From Microbacterium sp. 4R-513 (GTDB lineage: Bacteria > Actinomycetota > Actinomycetes > Actinomycetales > Microbacteriaceae): 64,000 nucleotides of DNA. The position numbers and the translations under genes were made by a program. Below the pieces are notes generated by a model. The model saw only the letters and a program-made list of their open reading frames with translations. It was not told the origin of the DNA and made no database searches. How positions within the stretch are numbered: the stretch's first letter is position 1; every line of letters begins with the position of its first letter. Below are positions 46,180-54,778 of the stretch, piece by piece. The stretch is taken from assembly GCF_011046485.1 (NCBI RefSeq), contig NZ_CP049256.1, positions 868,001-932,000 of the forward strand, given 5' to 3'.

Positions 46180-46637
46180 CCGTCGACCCGCCCGTGCCGT
46201 CGCTCGAGTACGCGTTCGAGGTCGTCGCCGACCTGGGGCCGCTGGAGGATCACGGGATGACGCGGGCCGGGCACCGTCGCATCATCCCGGTCGTGGGGGG
46301 CTCGATCCGCGGTGCGTTCACCGGCAAGATCCTCCGCGGTGGCGCCGACTGGCAGACGGTGCGGCCGGACGGATCGATCGAGATCGACGGCCGGTACAGC
46401 GCTCGGGCCGACGACGGGTCGCTCCTCTACATCCGCGCGCGCGGCGTGCGCAGCGGCGACCCGGCCGTGCTCGAAGCACTGCTCGGCGGGGCCGACGTCG
46501 ACCCGGCCGCCTATTACTTCCGCGCAGCGCTCACGCTCGAGTCGGCCGATCACCCCGAATTCGAGAGCTCGGTGTACGTCGCGTCGTACGTCCGCGAGGC
46601 GAATCGGGTCCGCTACGTCGCCTACCGCGTCAGCTGA
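46176..46637 (+). CDS. DUF3237 (UPF0311) family protein
   Basis: A 153-residue beta-barrel-like protein. Family marks include RRIIPVVGGSIRGAFTGKILRGGADWQ near residues 34-60 and IEIDGRYSARADDGSLLYIRARGVRSG near 69-95. The biochemical role of DUF3237 is unknown; members often sit in catabolic loci. Translation is coupled to the LacI regulator, unusual for a catabolic protein unless the two act together. Its last codons form the first copy of a 23-bp tandem repeat. Confidence 0.88.
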   Translation: MTVDPPVPSLEYAFEVVADLGPLEDHGMTRAGHRRIIPVVGGSIRGAFTGKILRGGADWQTVRPDGSIEIDGRYSARADDGSLLYIRARGVRSGDPAVLEALLGGADVDPAAYYFRAALTLESADHPEFESSVYVASYVREANRVRYVAYRVS

Positions 46638-46674
46638 CCCGGCTCGCCGGCCGCGTCACCTGACCCGGCTCACC
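46626..46674. repeat. Tandem 23-bp direct repeat at the end of the DUF3237 gene
   Basis: Copy 1 (46626-46648) and copy 2 (46652-46674) are both CGCGTCA-(G/C)-CTGACCCGGCTC-(G/A)-CC, with two mismatches and period 26. Copy 1 contains the DUF3237 stop codon; copy 2 contains the stop of the truncated epimerase on the other strand. It looks like a duplication scar. Confidence 0.75.
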
Positions 46675-46972
46675 TCAGCGAGCGGCCGAAGCCTCCGCGT
46701 AGGCAGATGCCCACCGCACCGATGTGGAGCAGGTAGTACGCGCGGCGCACGCAGCGCTCCACGTCCTGGTAGTCGGTGAGGTCGTCGAAGATCACCTCGA
46801 GGTTCTCCATGTCCTCGTAGCGGCGGATCACCTCCCGGTCTCGTCCGGTCGGAAGCACCAGCGCGATCACCTCGAATCGGTCCGCCCGTTGGCGGAACTC
46901 CTCGAGGACCTTGCGTCCCCAGTTCCCGGCGGCGCCGGTGAGGAAGACGCGTGTGCGCGAGTCGGGGTTCAT
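46670..46972 (-). pseudogene. Truncated NAD(P)-dependent epimerase/reductase
   Basis: Only the first ~85 residues of a Rossmann epimerase/dehydratase are present: VFLTGAAGNWGRKVLEEFRQ at the cofactor loop, then DLTDYQDVERCVRRAYYLLHIGAV. Homologues run for ~300 residues or more, with the YxxxK catalytic pair well beyond this point. After HIGAV the sequence turns to GICLRGGFGRSLR and stops inside copy 2 of the duplicated end of the neighbouring gene. The front end is well kept (ATG with AAGGAG at 46972), so the loss is probably recent. It follows the fusion glycosidase by 72 nt in the same operon. Confidence 0.75.
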
Positions 46973-47044
46973 ACGCGGTCTCCTTGGGTTCACGTCTGCT
47001 TCTTCGGGCGCATGCCCGAAGCTATCGGCGCTGGAGCGCGATGC

Positions 47045-50000
47045 TCAGGGAGTGAGGCTGAGCGCGACGAGCCGGTCCAGGGCGTCTTCGGGGATCTCGA
47101 CGCCGGGGAATCGGGCGAACTGTCCCATGGGCATCGACTCGACCATCTTGAGCATGTGGCCGTTGTCCTCGGCGGCGGCCATCTGCTCTGGAGTCGCGTT
47201 GGCCATCATCGCCTGCATGAGCGCCGGTCCAACGGTCGGGTGGCCGAACCACTGCGCGACGGTCGAGTCCAAGGTGAGCGGCTCCGGCCGATCCGTGTCG
47301 CCCTCGAGGTCCAGCGGAACGGAGTCCACGATCTCGGCGGACGACCGCCCGAGCTCGATCCCGTAGGTCCCCGGCTGCACGCGCCAGCGGTCCTTGACGG
47401 TGTCCCAGTACGCGAACGCCCGGCGATCCACCGCCAGCTCGACAGTTCGCACTTCGCCCGGCTCGAGGTGCACCTTCTGGAACGCGGCGAGCTCCCGTAC
47501 CGGCCGCCGCACCGGCGACGGCGGGGGCGCTACGTAGACCTGGACGACGTCGGCGCCGGCGACCGGCCCGGCGTTGCGCACTGTGACACGGACGGCCGCG
47601 CTGTCGGACCCGGTCATGACGACCTCGAGTGCTTCATGGGTGAACGTCGTGTAGGACTGGCCGTGCCCGAACGGGTACCGGACCGGTTGCTCAGCGGAGG
47701 TGTAGTACCGGTAGCCGACGAAGACGCCCTCGCCGTAGCGGACGATCTCGTTCTCTCCCGGGAAGTTGAGGAAGGAGGGGTTGTCCTGCAGCCGGAAGGG
47801 GATGGACTCGGCCAGTCGGCCGGACGGGTTCACCGCCCCTGTGAGGATGTCGGCGAGGGCTCCGCCGACGGCCTGCCCTAGCGCCCAGCCTTCGACGATG
47901 GCGTCGACGGAGTCGTGCCACGGCTCGAGCGTGACGACACCGCCGTTGGAGAGCACCACGACGGTGCGACCGGCGCGCCCGGCGACTGCCTCGATCAGAG
48001 CGACGTGGTCGGCCGGAAGGTCGATGTCCGTCCGGTCGAAGCCTTCGGACTGGTCCCTCTCGGAGAGCCCGACGAAGACGACGGCGACGTCCGCGGCCGC
48101 GGCCGTCTCGGCGGCTTCTTCGCGCAGCCGTGCCCCATCGAGGTCGCCGTCGCGGTCGCCGGGATATCCAGGCGAGTACGAGACGTTCTCCTCCCCCAGC
48201 GCCGCACGGAGCTCGGCGAGAGGGATGTCGAGCCGGGTCGGGTTGACGTGGGAGCTGCCGCCGCCCTGATACTGCGGCTCGGCGGCCAGGACGCCGAGCA
48301 CGGCCACCTTCTGCCCTGCCCGCAGCGGCAGTGTCCGGTCCTCGTTGCGGAGGAGCACGACACCAGCGGCTGCCGCCCGTCGGGCCAGCGCGTGGTGCGC
48401 CTCCTCGTCGAAGGTCGATGGTTCTTGAGACAGCCGGGTGCGGTCGGCGAGGTTCGCCACTCGTGCGGCGGCGCGTTCGACGACGTCGCGGTCGAGGCAT
48501 CCGTCGCGGAGCGCCTGGAGGATCGCGTCGGTGCCGTCATCACCGGTGCCGGGCATCTCGAGGTCGAGCCCGGCGCGCAGCGCCTCGACGCGGTCCTTGA
48601 TGGCGCCCCAGTCGGAGACGACCAACCCGTCGAAGCCCCATTCGTCGCGGAGAAGCTCGGTGAGCAGCCACCGGTTCTCGGACGCGAACACGCCGTTGAT
48701 GGCGTTGTACGAGCTCATCACCGACGTGGGCGCCGCCTCCTTCACGACCCGCTCGAAGGCGGGCAGGTAGATCTCGCGGAGGGTGCGCGGGTCGACCTCG
48801 GCGCTGACCCGCATACGGTCGGTCTCCTGGTTGTTCACCGCGAAGTGCTTCAGCGAGGTGCCGACGCCGGTGGATTGCACGCCGTGCACGTACTCGGCAG
48901 CGAGGATGCCCGTGAGCAGCGGGTCTTCGGCGAGGTACTCGAAGGTACGGCCGCCCAGCGGCGACCGCTTGATGTTGATCGCCGGGCCGAGGAGCACGTT
49001 CACGCCGAGCGCCCGGGCCTCCTCTCCCAGTGCGACCCCGACTTCGCGGATCAGCGCGGGGTCCCACGTGGATCCCATGGCGACACCCGGGGGGAAGCAG
49101 GTCGAAGGCAGCGAGTCGTTGAATCCGAGGTTGTCGGCGGCGCCGTCCTGTCGGCGCACACCGTGCGGACCGTCCACCATCACGATCGACGCCACTCCCG
49201 CGCTGTCGCGGGTCGACCAGAAGTCACGGCCCGAGAGCAGCGCCGCCTTCTCGCTCAGCTCGCCGTCGTCCGCCGTCGGCTGCGGAGCGGTGTAGATGTC
49301 GGCGGGAATCTCCTCGCCGGCGTTCAGCGCGGCGAAGCCCCGCTCGAGGTCGGCTAGCACCGCGGCCGGATCGGGCAGCATGCCGGTGATCTGGCGCGGG
49401 GTGACCTCGTCCTGCCCGCGCAGACCGCCCGACATGTGCTCGGCCGCGCCCGGCACCCACTTGGCGATGACACCGGTGAGCACCTTCAGCGCCGGCTTGT
49501 GGTCGGCGATGTCGGCCATGCGCGAGTCGACCGTGAACTCGCGCGCCGATTCCTCATCGACCTCGAACGGCTCGGTCCACTCGTGCGCGCCCGCCGTCAC
49601 CTCGAGGGCTCGTCCCGACGGAAGCACGACGTCGGCGGTGACACCCACCGGGATCGTCGCCGAGACGTGGAGCTGGCCGTCGGCCAGATCCCACCCGGCG
49701 GTCGCGGTGCCGTACGGGGTCAGAAGGGTGGCGCGCGCGGAGGTGAGGCCCAGGCGCGGGGGCTGGGGAGCCACACGGATGCGTCGATAGCCCGGCGCCG
49801 CAGGCGCGAGGCCGGCCACGACGCGGTGCATCCAGTCGGCGACCGCCCCGAAGGCGTAATGGTTGAACGAGGTCATGCCGCCGGGGTTGACGGTCCCGTC
49901 GGGCAGCAGGGAATCCCACCGCTCCCAGATGGTGGTGGCACCGTGCTCGACGGTGTACAGCCAGGACGGGGCATCCGTCTGCAGCAGCAGCCGGTACGCG

Positions 50001-52105
50001 ACGCCCGCGTGACCGTTCGCGCTGAGCGCATCGGTGACGATCGGGGTGCCGATGAACCCGGTCGCGATCTTGTAGCCGTTCCCTGCCACGATCTCCGCCA
50101 GCCGATCCGCGGCGCGCTGCCGCTGATCGGCGTCCGCGATGAGATCGAAGCTCAGCGCGAGGGCGTAGGCGGTGGCCGAGTCGGACAGCAGCCGCCCCGA
50201 GGGCGAGACGTACTCGCGAACGAACGCCTCCTTGACCTCATCAGCGAGCGCACCGTATCTCTCCGCCTCGTCGGTACGTGCGAGGAGGGCCGCGGCGTCG
50301 GCCACGATGCGCGAGGACCGGGCGAAGTAGGCCGTGGCGACGATCTCGGGATAGGTCTGCGCCTGTTCGGGGCGGTTGGCCGGCGCCGTGGGGTCGAGCC
50401 AATCGCCGAACTGGAAGCCGGCGCTCCATACCCGGTCCGGTCCCGCGGCTGCGGTGACTTCGTCGACCCAGGCGGCCATGCTGTCGAACTGGGACTCGAG
50501 GACGCCGAGATCGCCATAGGCCTGATAGATCGTCCACGGCACCACTGTCGCGGCATCCGCCCATCCGGCGGTGGGTCCGGTGTAGCCGGTGACGATCGCG
50601 GGCACGACCATCGGCGTGCCGCCGTACTTCTTCTGCTCCGCGGCGAGGTCTTTCAGCCACGAGACGAGGAAGCCGGCCGAGTCGTAGAGGTAGGCCGCCG
50701 TGGGGGCGAACACCTGCAGATCACCGGTCCAGCCGAGCCGCTCGTCGCGCTGGGGGCAGTCGGTGGGGATGTCGACGAAGTTCCCCTTCATCCCCCACAC
50801 CACGTTCTCGTGCAGCCGGTCCACCAGCGCGTTGTCGGTCTCGAACCAGCCGGTGCGGAGCAGATCGGAGTGCATGACCTCAGCGGTCACGGCTGCGGGA
50901 TCGAACTCGCCCGGCCAGCCGGTGACCTCGGCGTACCGGAAGCCGTGGAACGTGAACCGGGGCGCCCACGTCTCCTCGCCGTCGCCGGCGAGCGTGTAGG
51001 TGTCGGTCGCCTTGGCTCCCCGCAGGGGTTCGACCGCGAGCTCACCGTGCTCGAGGACCTCCGCGTGCCGGAGGGTGATCGTCGTGCCGGCCTCGCCCGA
51101 GACCGTGATTCGCAGCCGGCCGACGAGGTTCTGCCCGAAGTCGAGGATCGTGGTGCCCGATGGGGAGACCAGCACGTTCTGCACCGCGCGGGTTTCGACG
51201 ACTCGTACGGGCGGCCCATCGGGTGCGACGAGCGCCACGTCACTCAGCTCGCGCACCGCGACCGCAGTCCACCCGTCCAGGTGCGCGTCGATCGCCGACC
51301 ATGCCGGGTCGAACTCCCGGGCGTCGTAATCCTCACCGTCGTAGAGGTCGGCGGCCTGGATCGGGCCGGTGCCGGCCAGCCAGTCCGAACCGGAGGCGAC
51401 GGTCTGGCGGGTGCCGTCGGCGTAGTCGATCTCCAGCTGGACGAGCACGCCGAGGTCCGAGCCGTAGAGCGCCTTCTTGCCACCCCAGCCGAGATGGCCG
51501 CGCCACCACCCGTCGCCGAGCCACGCGCCGACGACGTTGTGTCCGGCCTGAACGAGATCCGTCACGTCGTAGGTGCTGTATCGAAGCCGCGACTCGTACG
51601 CGGTCCAGCCTGGTGCGAGCTCGTCGTCGCCGACCCGCCTCCCATTGAGCTCGAGCTGGAACAGGCCGTGACCCGTGGCGTAGACCCGCGCCCGGACCAC
51701 CTGGGCCCGTTCGACGGCGGTGAAGGATCCGCGCACGAGCGGCGACGCGATGGCCGAATCCGCCGGACCGATCATCTGAGCGGACCAGTCGGATGCCTCG
51801 AGCAGACCGGCCTCGACGGTCGCCCAGTCGCTCCATCCACTGGTGGACCCGTCGTGGCCGTGCACGCGCACACGGACCTCCCGCCGCTCCCGCGAACGCA
51901 GCGCATCGAACGGCCACGGTACGAGCACGGACTCGCCAGCATCGATGCGGATGCTCTCACCGTCACGTTGCTGAACCTCGTAGGCGGCCTGCGCCCAGCC
52001 CTCCGGGGCATCCGCCGTGATCCACGACAGTCGGGGTGCGGCTTCGCCGATGCCGAGGGCATCGCGGTGGTGCTCGAATCGGACGGGCGTGACGGTGAGA
52101 GACAT
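47045..52105 (-). CDS. Fused alpha-L-rhamnosidase (GH78) - beta-glucosidase-type GH3 enzyme
   Basis: A 1686-residue bifunctional glycosidase without signal peptide, so cytoplasmic. Residues 1-850 are a GH78 alpha-L-rhamnosidase: beta domains, then DCPQRDERLGWTGD (putative acid E455) and TTIWERWDS (putative base E728). Residues ~855-925 are a small helical module. Residues ~940-1610 are GH3: SLKHFAVNNQETDR, VVSDWGA (nucleophile D1165) and SEGFDRTDIDLP (acid/base region), then a fibronectin-III-like domain (VQVYVAPP). A second copy of the helical module ends the protein. It would remove rhamnose and then beta-linked glucose from rhamnosyl-glucosides. It is 26 nt downstream of an MFS transporter. 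Confidence 0.92.
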   Translation of the reverse strand: MSLTVTPVRFEHHRDALGIGEAAPRLSWITADAPEGWAQAAYEVQQRDGESIRIDAGESVLVPWPFDALRSRERREVRVRVHGHDGSTSGWSDWATVEAGLLEASDWSAQMIGPADSAIASPLVRGSFTAVERAQVVRARVYATGHGLFQLELNGRRVGDDELAPGWTAYESRLRYSTYDVTDLVQAGHNVVGAWLGDGWWRGHLGWGGKKALYGSDLGVLVQLEIDYADGTRQTVASGSDWLAGTGPIQAADLYDGEDYDAREFDPAWSAIDAHLDGWTAVAVRELSDVALVAPDGPPVRVVETRAVQNVLVSPSGTTILDFGQNLVGRLRITVSGEAGTTITLRHAEVLEHGELAVEPLRGAKATDTYTLAGDGEETWAPRFTFHGFRYAEVTGWPGEFDPAAVTAEVMHSDLLRTGWFETDNALVDRLHENVVWGMKGNFVDIPTDCPQRDERLGWTGDLQVFAPTAAYLYDSAGFLVSWLKDLAAEQKKYGGTPMVVPAIVTGYTGPTAGWADAATVVPWTIYQAYGDLGVLESQFDSMAAWVDEVTAAAGPDRVWSAGFQFGDWLDPTAPANRPEQAQTYPEIVATAYFARSSRIVADAAALLARTDEAERYGALADEVKEAFVREYVSPSGRLLSDSATAYALALSFDLIADADQRQRAADRLAEIVAGNGYKIATGFIGTPIVTDALSANGHAGVAYRLLLQTDAPSWLYTVEHGATTIWERWDSLLPDGTVNPGGMTSFNHYAFGAVADWMHRVVAGLAPAAPGYRRIRVAPQPPRLGLTSARATLLTPYGTATAGWDLADGQLHVSATIPVGVTADVVLPSGRALEVTAGAHEWTEPFEVDEESAREFTVDSRMADIADHKPALKVLTGVIAKWVPGAAEHMSGGLRGQDEVTPRQITGMLPDPAAVLADLERGFAALNAGEEIPADIYTAPQPTADDGELSEKAALLSGRDFWSTRDSAGVASIVMVDGPHGVRRQDGAADNLGFNDSLPSTCFPPGVAMGSTWDPALIREVGVALGEEARALGVNVLLGPAINIKRSPLGGRTFEYLAEDPLLTGILAAEYVHGVQSTGVGTSLKHFAVNNQETDRMRVSAEVDPRTLREIYLPAFERVVKEAAPTSVMSSYNAINGVFASENRWLLTELLRDEWGFDGLVVSDWGAIKDRVEALRAGLDLEMPGTGDDGTDAILQALRDGCLDRDVVERAAARVANLADRTRLSQEPSTFDEEAHHALARRAAAAGVVLLRNEDRTLPLRAGQKVAVLGVLAAEPQYQGGGSSHVNPTRLDIPLAELRAALGEENVSYSPGYPGDRDGDLDGARLREEAAETAAAADVAVVFVGLSERDQSEGFDRTDIDLPADHVALIEAVAGRAGRTVVVLSNGGVVTLEPWHDSVDAIVEGWALGQAVGGALADILTGAVNPSGRLAESIPFRLQDNPSFLNFPGENEIVRYGEGVFVGYRYYTSAEQPVRYPFGHGQSYTTFTHEALEVVMTGSDSAAVRVTVRNAGPVAGADVVQVYVAPPPSPVRRPVRELAAFQKVHLEPGEVRTVELAVDRRAFAYWDTVKDRWRVQPGTYGIELGRSSAEIVDSVPLDLEGDTDRPEPLTLDSTVAQWFGHPTVGPALMQAMMANATPEQMAAAEDNGHMLKMVESMPMGQFARFPGVEIPEDALDRLVALSLTP

Positions 52106-52131
52106 CGGCGACGGGCTTTCTTCGAGAGGTG

Positions 52132-53472
52132 TCAGCGGACGGAGCGGATGCGGAGTACGACGGCGCCCGCGAGGACCACGGAGACCGCGGCGACGATGAA
52201 CAGCAGCGTGTAGTTGCGCTCATCGCCGGTGACGCCGATGAGCAGGATCCCGGAAGCGACGAGCGGGGCGATCGACTGCGGGATGGAGGTGGCGAATCCG
52301 GTGATTCCCATGAAGCGGCCGGCGTCCGTCTCCCGCTCGGGAAGCACGTCCAGCAGCAGCGCCTGGTCGACCGCGGCGAACAGGCCCAGTCCGACCGAGG
52401 CGATGAGCGACCCGGTGATGAGCAGGGCCAGGCCAGGGGCGAACGCCTGCAGCAGCATCCCGACCGCCATGATCAGGCCGCCCAGCAGCACGAACAGACG
52501 GCGTCGCTTGAGACGGTCGGAGAGGAAGCCGCCGCCGATCGCCCCCAACGTCACGGCGAGGATGCCGCCCAGGCTCAGTGTCGCGATGATGCCGGCGACG
52601 GACTCCACGGCGATGCCGAGCCGGTCGGCGAAGAAGAAGGCCGTGTACGTCGTGTTCAGGGTGATGCCGGTGAAGAAGAGGAAACGGCTCAGCCAGTTCC
52701 ACGAGAAGTCGGGGTGCTTGCGCGGGTTGTAGACGTACTTCGACAGGAGTTGGAGGACAGTGATGGGGTCCTTCGGCAGCGGACGGCTGTCGTCCTCATG
52801 AACGAGCGTGACGAACAGCAGGACGAACAGCACTCCCACCGCACCGGGGACCAGGAAGAGAAGCAGGGGGTCGCCGGTGAAGAACTGCGCGAGGATCACG
52901 CCGAACACCGGGGCGATCTGAGTCGCGAAGCTCGTCAACCCGGCCACCTTGCCCCGCTGCGACTCGGGCAGGCGGTCGGCGGTGGAGATCTGCAGGTTGC
53001 TGAGCGTCGTGCCCCAGCCCCACTGGGCGAGGATCCAGCCGAGCCCCACGACGAGGACGTTCGGTGCGACGGCCATCACGACCAGCGAGAGCACGCCCAC
53101 GAGCATGCCGCCGATCATGAAGGGCCGGCGACGTCCGATCCGCGTGCGGGTGCGGTCGCTCCAGATCCCCATGAACGGCGAGGTGAGCATCACGAAGAGG
53201 GCGCCCGCGCCGGTGATGAACCCCAGATACTCGGGATGACCAGGTGCCAGCGTGTTGACCCGGATCGTGAGCGAGATCGCCAGCGGAGTGATGAAGGCCA
53301 TGAAGACGCCGAACTGCGCCAGCACCATGAACCAGATGTAGCGAGCGCCCACCTTGGGCAGCTCGGGAGCGGCGCGTGCCGCCTCGTCGAGCTCGACAGC
53401 GTTCACCGTCGGCGGCGGCAGGGTCGCAGGGAGAGGTGTGATGAGCGGTTCATCGTTGGTGGTAGGGCACAT
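52132..53472 (-). CDS. MFS transporter, probably glycoside/sugar uptake
   Basis: A 446-residue MFS permease with 12 helices. Motif A-like segments are GIWSDRTRTRIGRRRPF after helix 2 and GGFLSDRLKRRRLF after helix 8. The overall pattern (long central loop with PKDPITVLQLLSKYVYNPRKHPDFSW) resembles MFS members found with glycoside hydrolases. The 40-residue N-terminal arm is soluble and Pro-rich. GGAG lies 7 nt before the ATG. It heads the operon containing the GH78-GH3 enzyme and faces a LacI regulator, so it probably imports the intact glycoside. Confidence 0.88.
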   Translation of the reverse strand: MCPTTNDEPLITPLPATLPPPTVNAVELDEAARAAPELPKVGARYIWFMVLAQFGVFMAFITPLAISLTIRVNTLAPGHPEYLGFITGAGALFVMLTSPFMGIWSDRTRTRIGRRRPFMIGGMLVGVLSLVVMAVAPNVLVVGLGWILAQWGWGTTLSNLQISTADRLPESQRGKVAGLTSFATQIAPVFGVILAQFFTGDPLLLFLVPGAVGVLFVLLFVTLVHEDDSRPLPKDPITVLQLLSKYVYNPRKHPDFSWNWLSRFLFFTGITLNTTYTAFFFADRLGIAVESVAGIIATLSLGGILAVTLGAIGGGFLSDRLKRRRLFVLLGGLIMAVGMLLQAFAPGLALLITGSLIASVGLGLFAAVDQALLLDVLPERETDAGRFMGITGFATSIPQSIAPLVASGILLIGVTGDERNYTLLFIVAAVSVVLAGAVVLRIRSVR

Positions 53473-53501
53473 CGGGCGGACTCCATTGTCGGGTTCGATT
53501 G

Positions 53502-53515
53502 CTAGCGCGTGCTAG
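53502..53515. promoter_or_regulatory. LacI operator 1 between the glycosidase operon and its regulator
   Basis: CTAGCGCGTGCTAG is a 14-bp dyad, imperfect only in the centre. It is 30 bp upstream of the MFS start and so should control the glycosidase operon. Confidence 0.6.
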
Positions 53516-53543
53516 TGGCTGCTCAGGATGCTACGTTATCTGC

Positions 53544-53559
53544 ACTAGCGCGCGCAAGT
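53544..53559. promoter_or_regulatory. LacI operator 2 next to the LacI gene
   Basis: ACTAGCGCGCGCAAGT is a 16-bp dyad with one mismatch pair. It shares CTAGCGCG with operator 1; centres are 43 bp apart. It lies 16 bp upstream of the lacI start, suggesting autoregulation and possible looping. Confidence 0.6.
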
Positions 53560-53575
53560 CCAAAGGAGGGACAGG

Positions 53576-54568
53576 ATGCCGAGCCCGACGACCAAACGAG
53601 TCACAGCGGCCGATGTCGCCCGGTCGCTGGGCCTGTCTCGCGCCACCGTCGGGTTCGTGCTCAATGACACTCCCGGCCAGACCATCCCCGCTGCCACCCG
53701 GAACCGCGTGCTGGCGGAGGCCAAGCGGCTCGGCTACCGCGCGAACAGCGCTGCGCAGGCCCTCGCGAGCGGGAAGAGCCGGATCATCCTTCTCGTGCTG
53801 CCCGACTGGCCGCTGGACTACAGCATGCGCACGCACCTCGACGAGGCATCGCTCGCGCTCGACGAGGCGGGCTATTCGCTGGTCACGATGACCCCTCACC
53901 CCGGCGGGCAGGCGCGGCCGCTGTGGGAGACCCTGCGTCCGGACGTCGTCATCGGCATGGCCCCGTTCACGCGCGAGCAGCTCGACGAGATCCGCGGCAG
54001 TGGAGTGCAGCAGATCATCCCGCCGGTCGCCGCGGGCGAGGAGGGCGCTGTCGGCGACCTCGGATTCGCCGAAGGTCCGCGACTGCAGGTCGAGCATCTT
54101 CTCGGAAGCGGACGCAGAAGACTGGCGTTCGCAGGGTCCGCCGACCCGCGGATCACGGACCTCGTCACGCAACGATGCGAGCTCGCCCGTCGGACCCTGT
54201 CGACGCAGACCGGCGCTGAGTTCGTCGCCGAGGCCACCATCACCGAGGAGAACGCCGCCCAGACTCTGCACGCCTGGATGGACCGAGGCGTCGATGGGGT
54301 TGTGGCCTACAACGACGACATCGCGGCGATCGTGCTGAGCGCCGCGTTGCGGTCGGCCATCCCCGTCCCCGAACGCCTCGCGATCGTCGGCCACGACGAC
54401 ACCCCGCTCGCCGCTCTTCTCGTACCGTCGCTCTCTACGGTGCGAGTCGACAACGCGGGGCTCGGTCGGTTCCTGGCCGAGCTCGCTCTCAGCGCAGCGA
54501 CCGGCTCCGCTCCGCCGCTCGCCGGCCCCGAGACCGACGCCTACCTCGTGGTCCGCGAGACGACCTAG
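53576..54568 (+). CDS. LacI-family regulator of the rhamnosyl-glucoside locus
   Basis: A 330-residue regulator. The helix-turn-helix is VTAADVARSLGLSRATVGFVLND at residues 8-30, followed by the hinge RANSAAQALASGKSR and the ligand-binding domain (VAYNDDIAAIVLSAAL near 240; VGHDDTPLAALLVP near 275). AAAGGAGGG lies 5 nt before the ATG. It is divergent from the MFS/GH78-GH3 operon across 103 bp with two operator-like dyads. The likely inducer is a sugar or glycoside from that pathway. Confidence 0.9.
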   Translation: MPSPTTKRVTAADVARSLGLSRATVGFVLNDTPGQTIPAATRNRVLAEAKRLGYRANSAAQALASGKSRIILLVLPDWPLDYSMRTHLDEASLALDEAGYSLVTMTPHPGGQARPLWETLRPDVVIGMAPFTREQLDEIRGSGVQQIIPPVAAGEEGAVGDLGFAEGPRLQVEHLLGSGRRRLAFAGSADPRITDLVTQRCELARRTLSTQTGAEFVAEATITEENAAQTLHAWMDRGVDGVVAYNDDIAAIVLSAALRSAIPVPERLAIVGHDDTPLAALLVPSLSTVRVDNAGLGRFLAELALSAATGSAPPLAGPETDAYLVVRETT

Positions 54569-54603
54569 AGGTCCCGATGGCGCTGGGCACCAGTGCTGCG
54601 GGC

Positions 54604-54631
54604 AAAAGAAAACCCCTGCTATGCAGGGGTT
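54604..54631 (-). terminator. Rho-independent terminator of tRNA-Ser
   Basis: AACCCCTGC and GCAGGGGTT form a 9-bp stem with a 3-nt loop, followed on the minus strand by TTTTCTTTT. It begins 4 bp after the CCA end of the tRNA and also faces the end of the LacI gene. Confidence 0.9.
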
Positions 54632-54635
54632 CTCA

Positions 54636-54726
54636 TGGCGGTGACGGTGGGATTTGAACCCACGGTAGGGGGTTACCCTACACAACTTTTCGAGAGTTGC
54701 ACCTTCGGCCGCTCGGACACGTCACC
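54636..54726 (-). tRNA. tRNA-Ser (anticodon CGA)
   Basis: A 91-nt class II tRNA on the minus strand, including an encoded CCA. The acceptor stem is GGTGACG/CGTCACC with discriminator G. The anticodon stem is CAACT/AGTTG with loop CTCGAAA, giving anticodon CGA, which reads UCG. A long variable arm (GTAGGGT...CCCTAC) is typical of serine tRNA, and the T arm has GTGGGTTCAAATCCCAC. A TAAACT -10-like element lies 8 bp upstream at 54734-54739. Confidence 0.97.
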
Positions 54727-54778
54727 GCCGAAGAGTTTACGTCACGCCGCGCGGCATCGCGAATCGGCGCCGCAGGCG

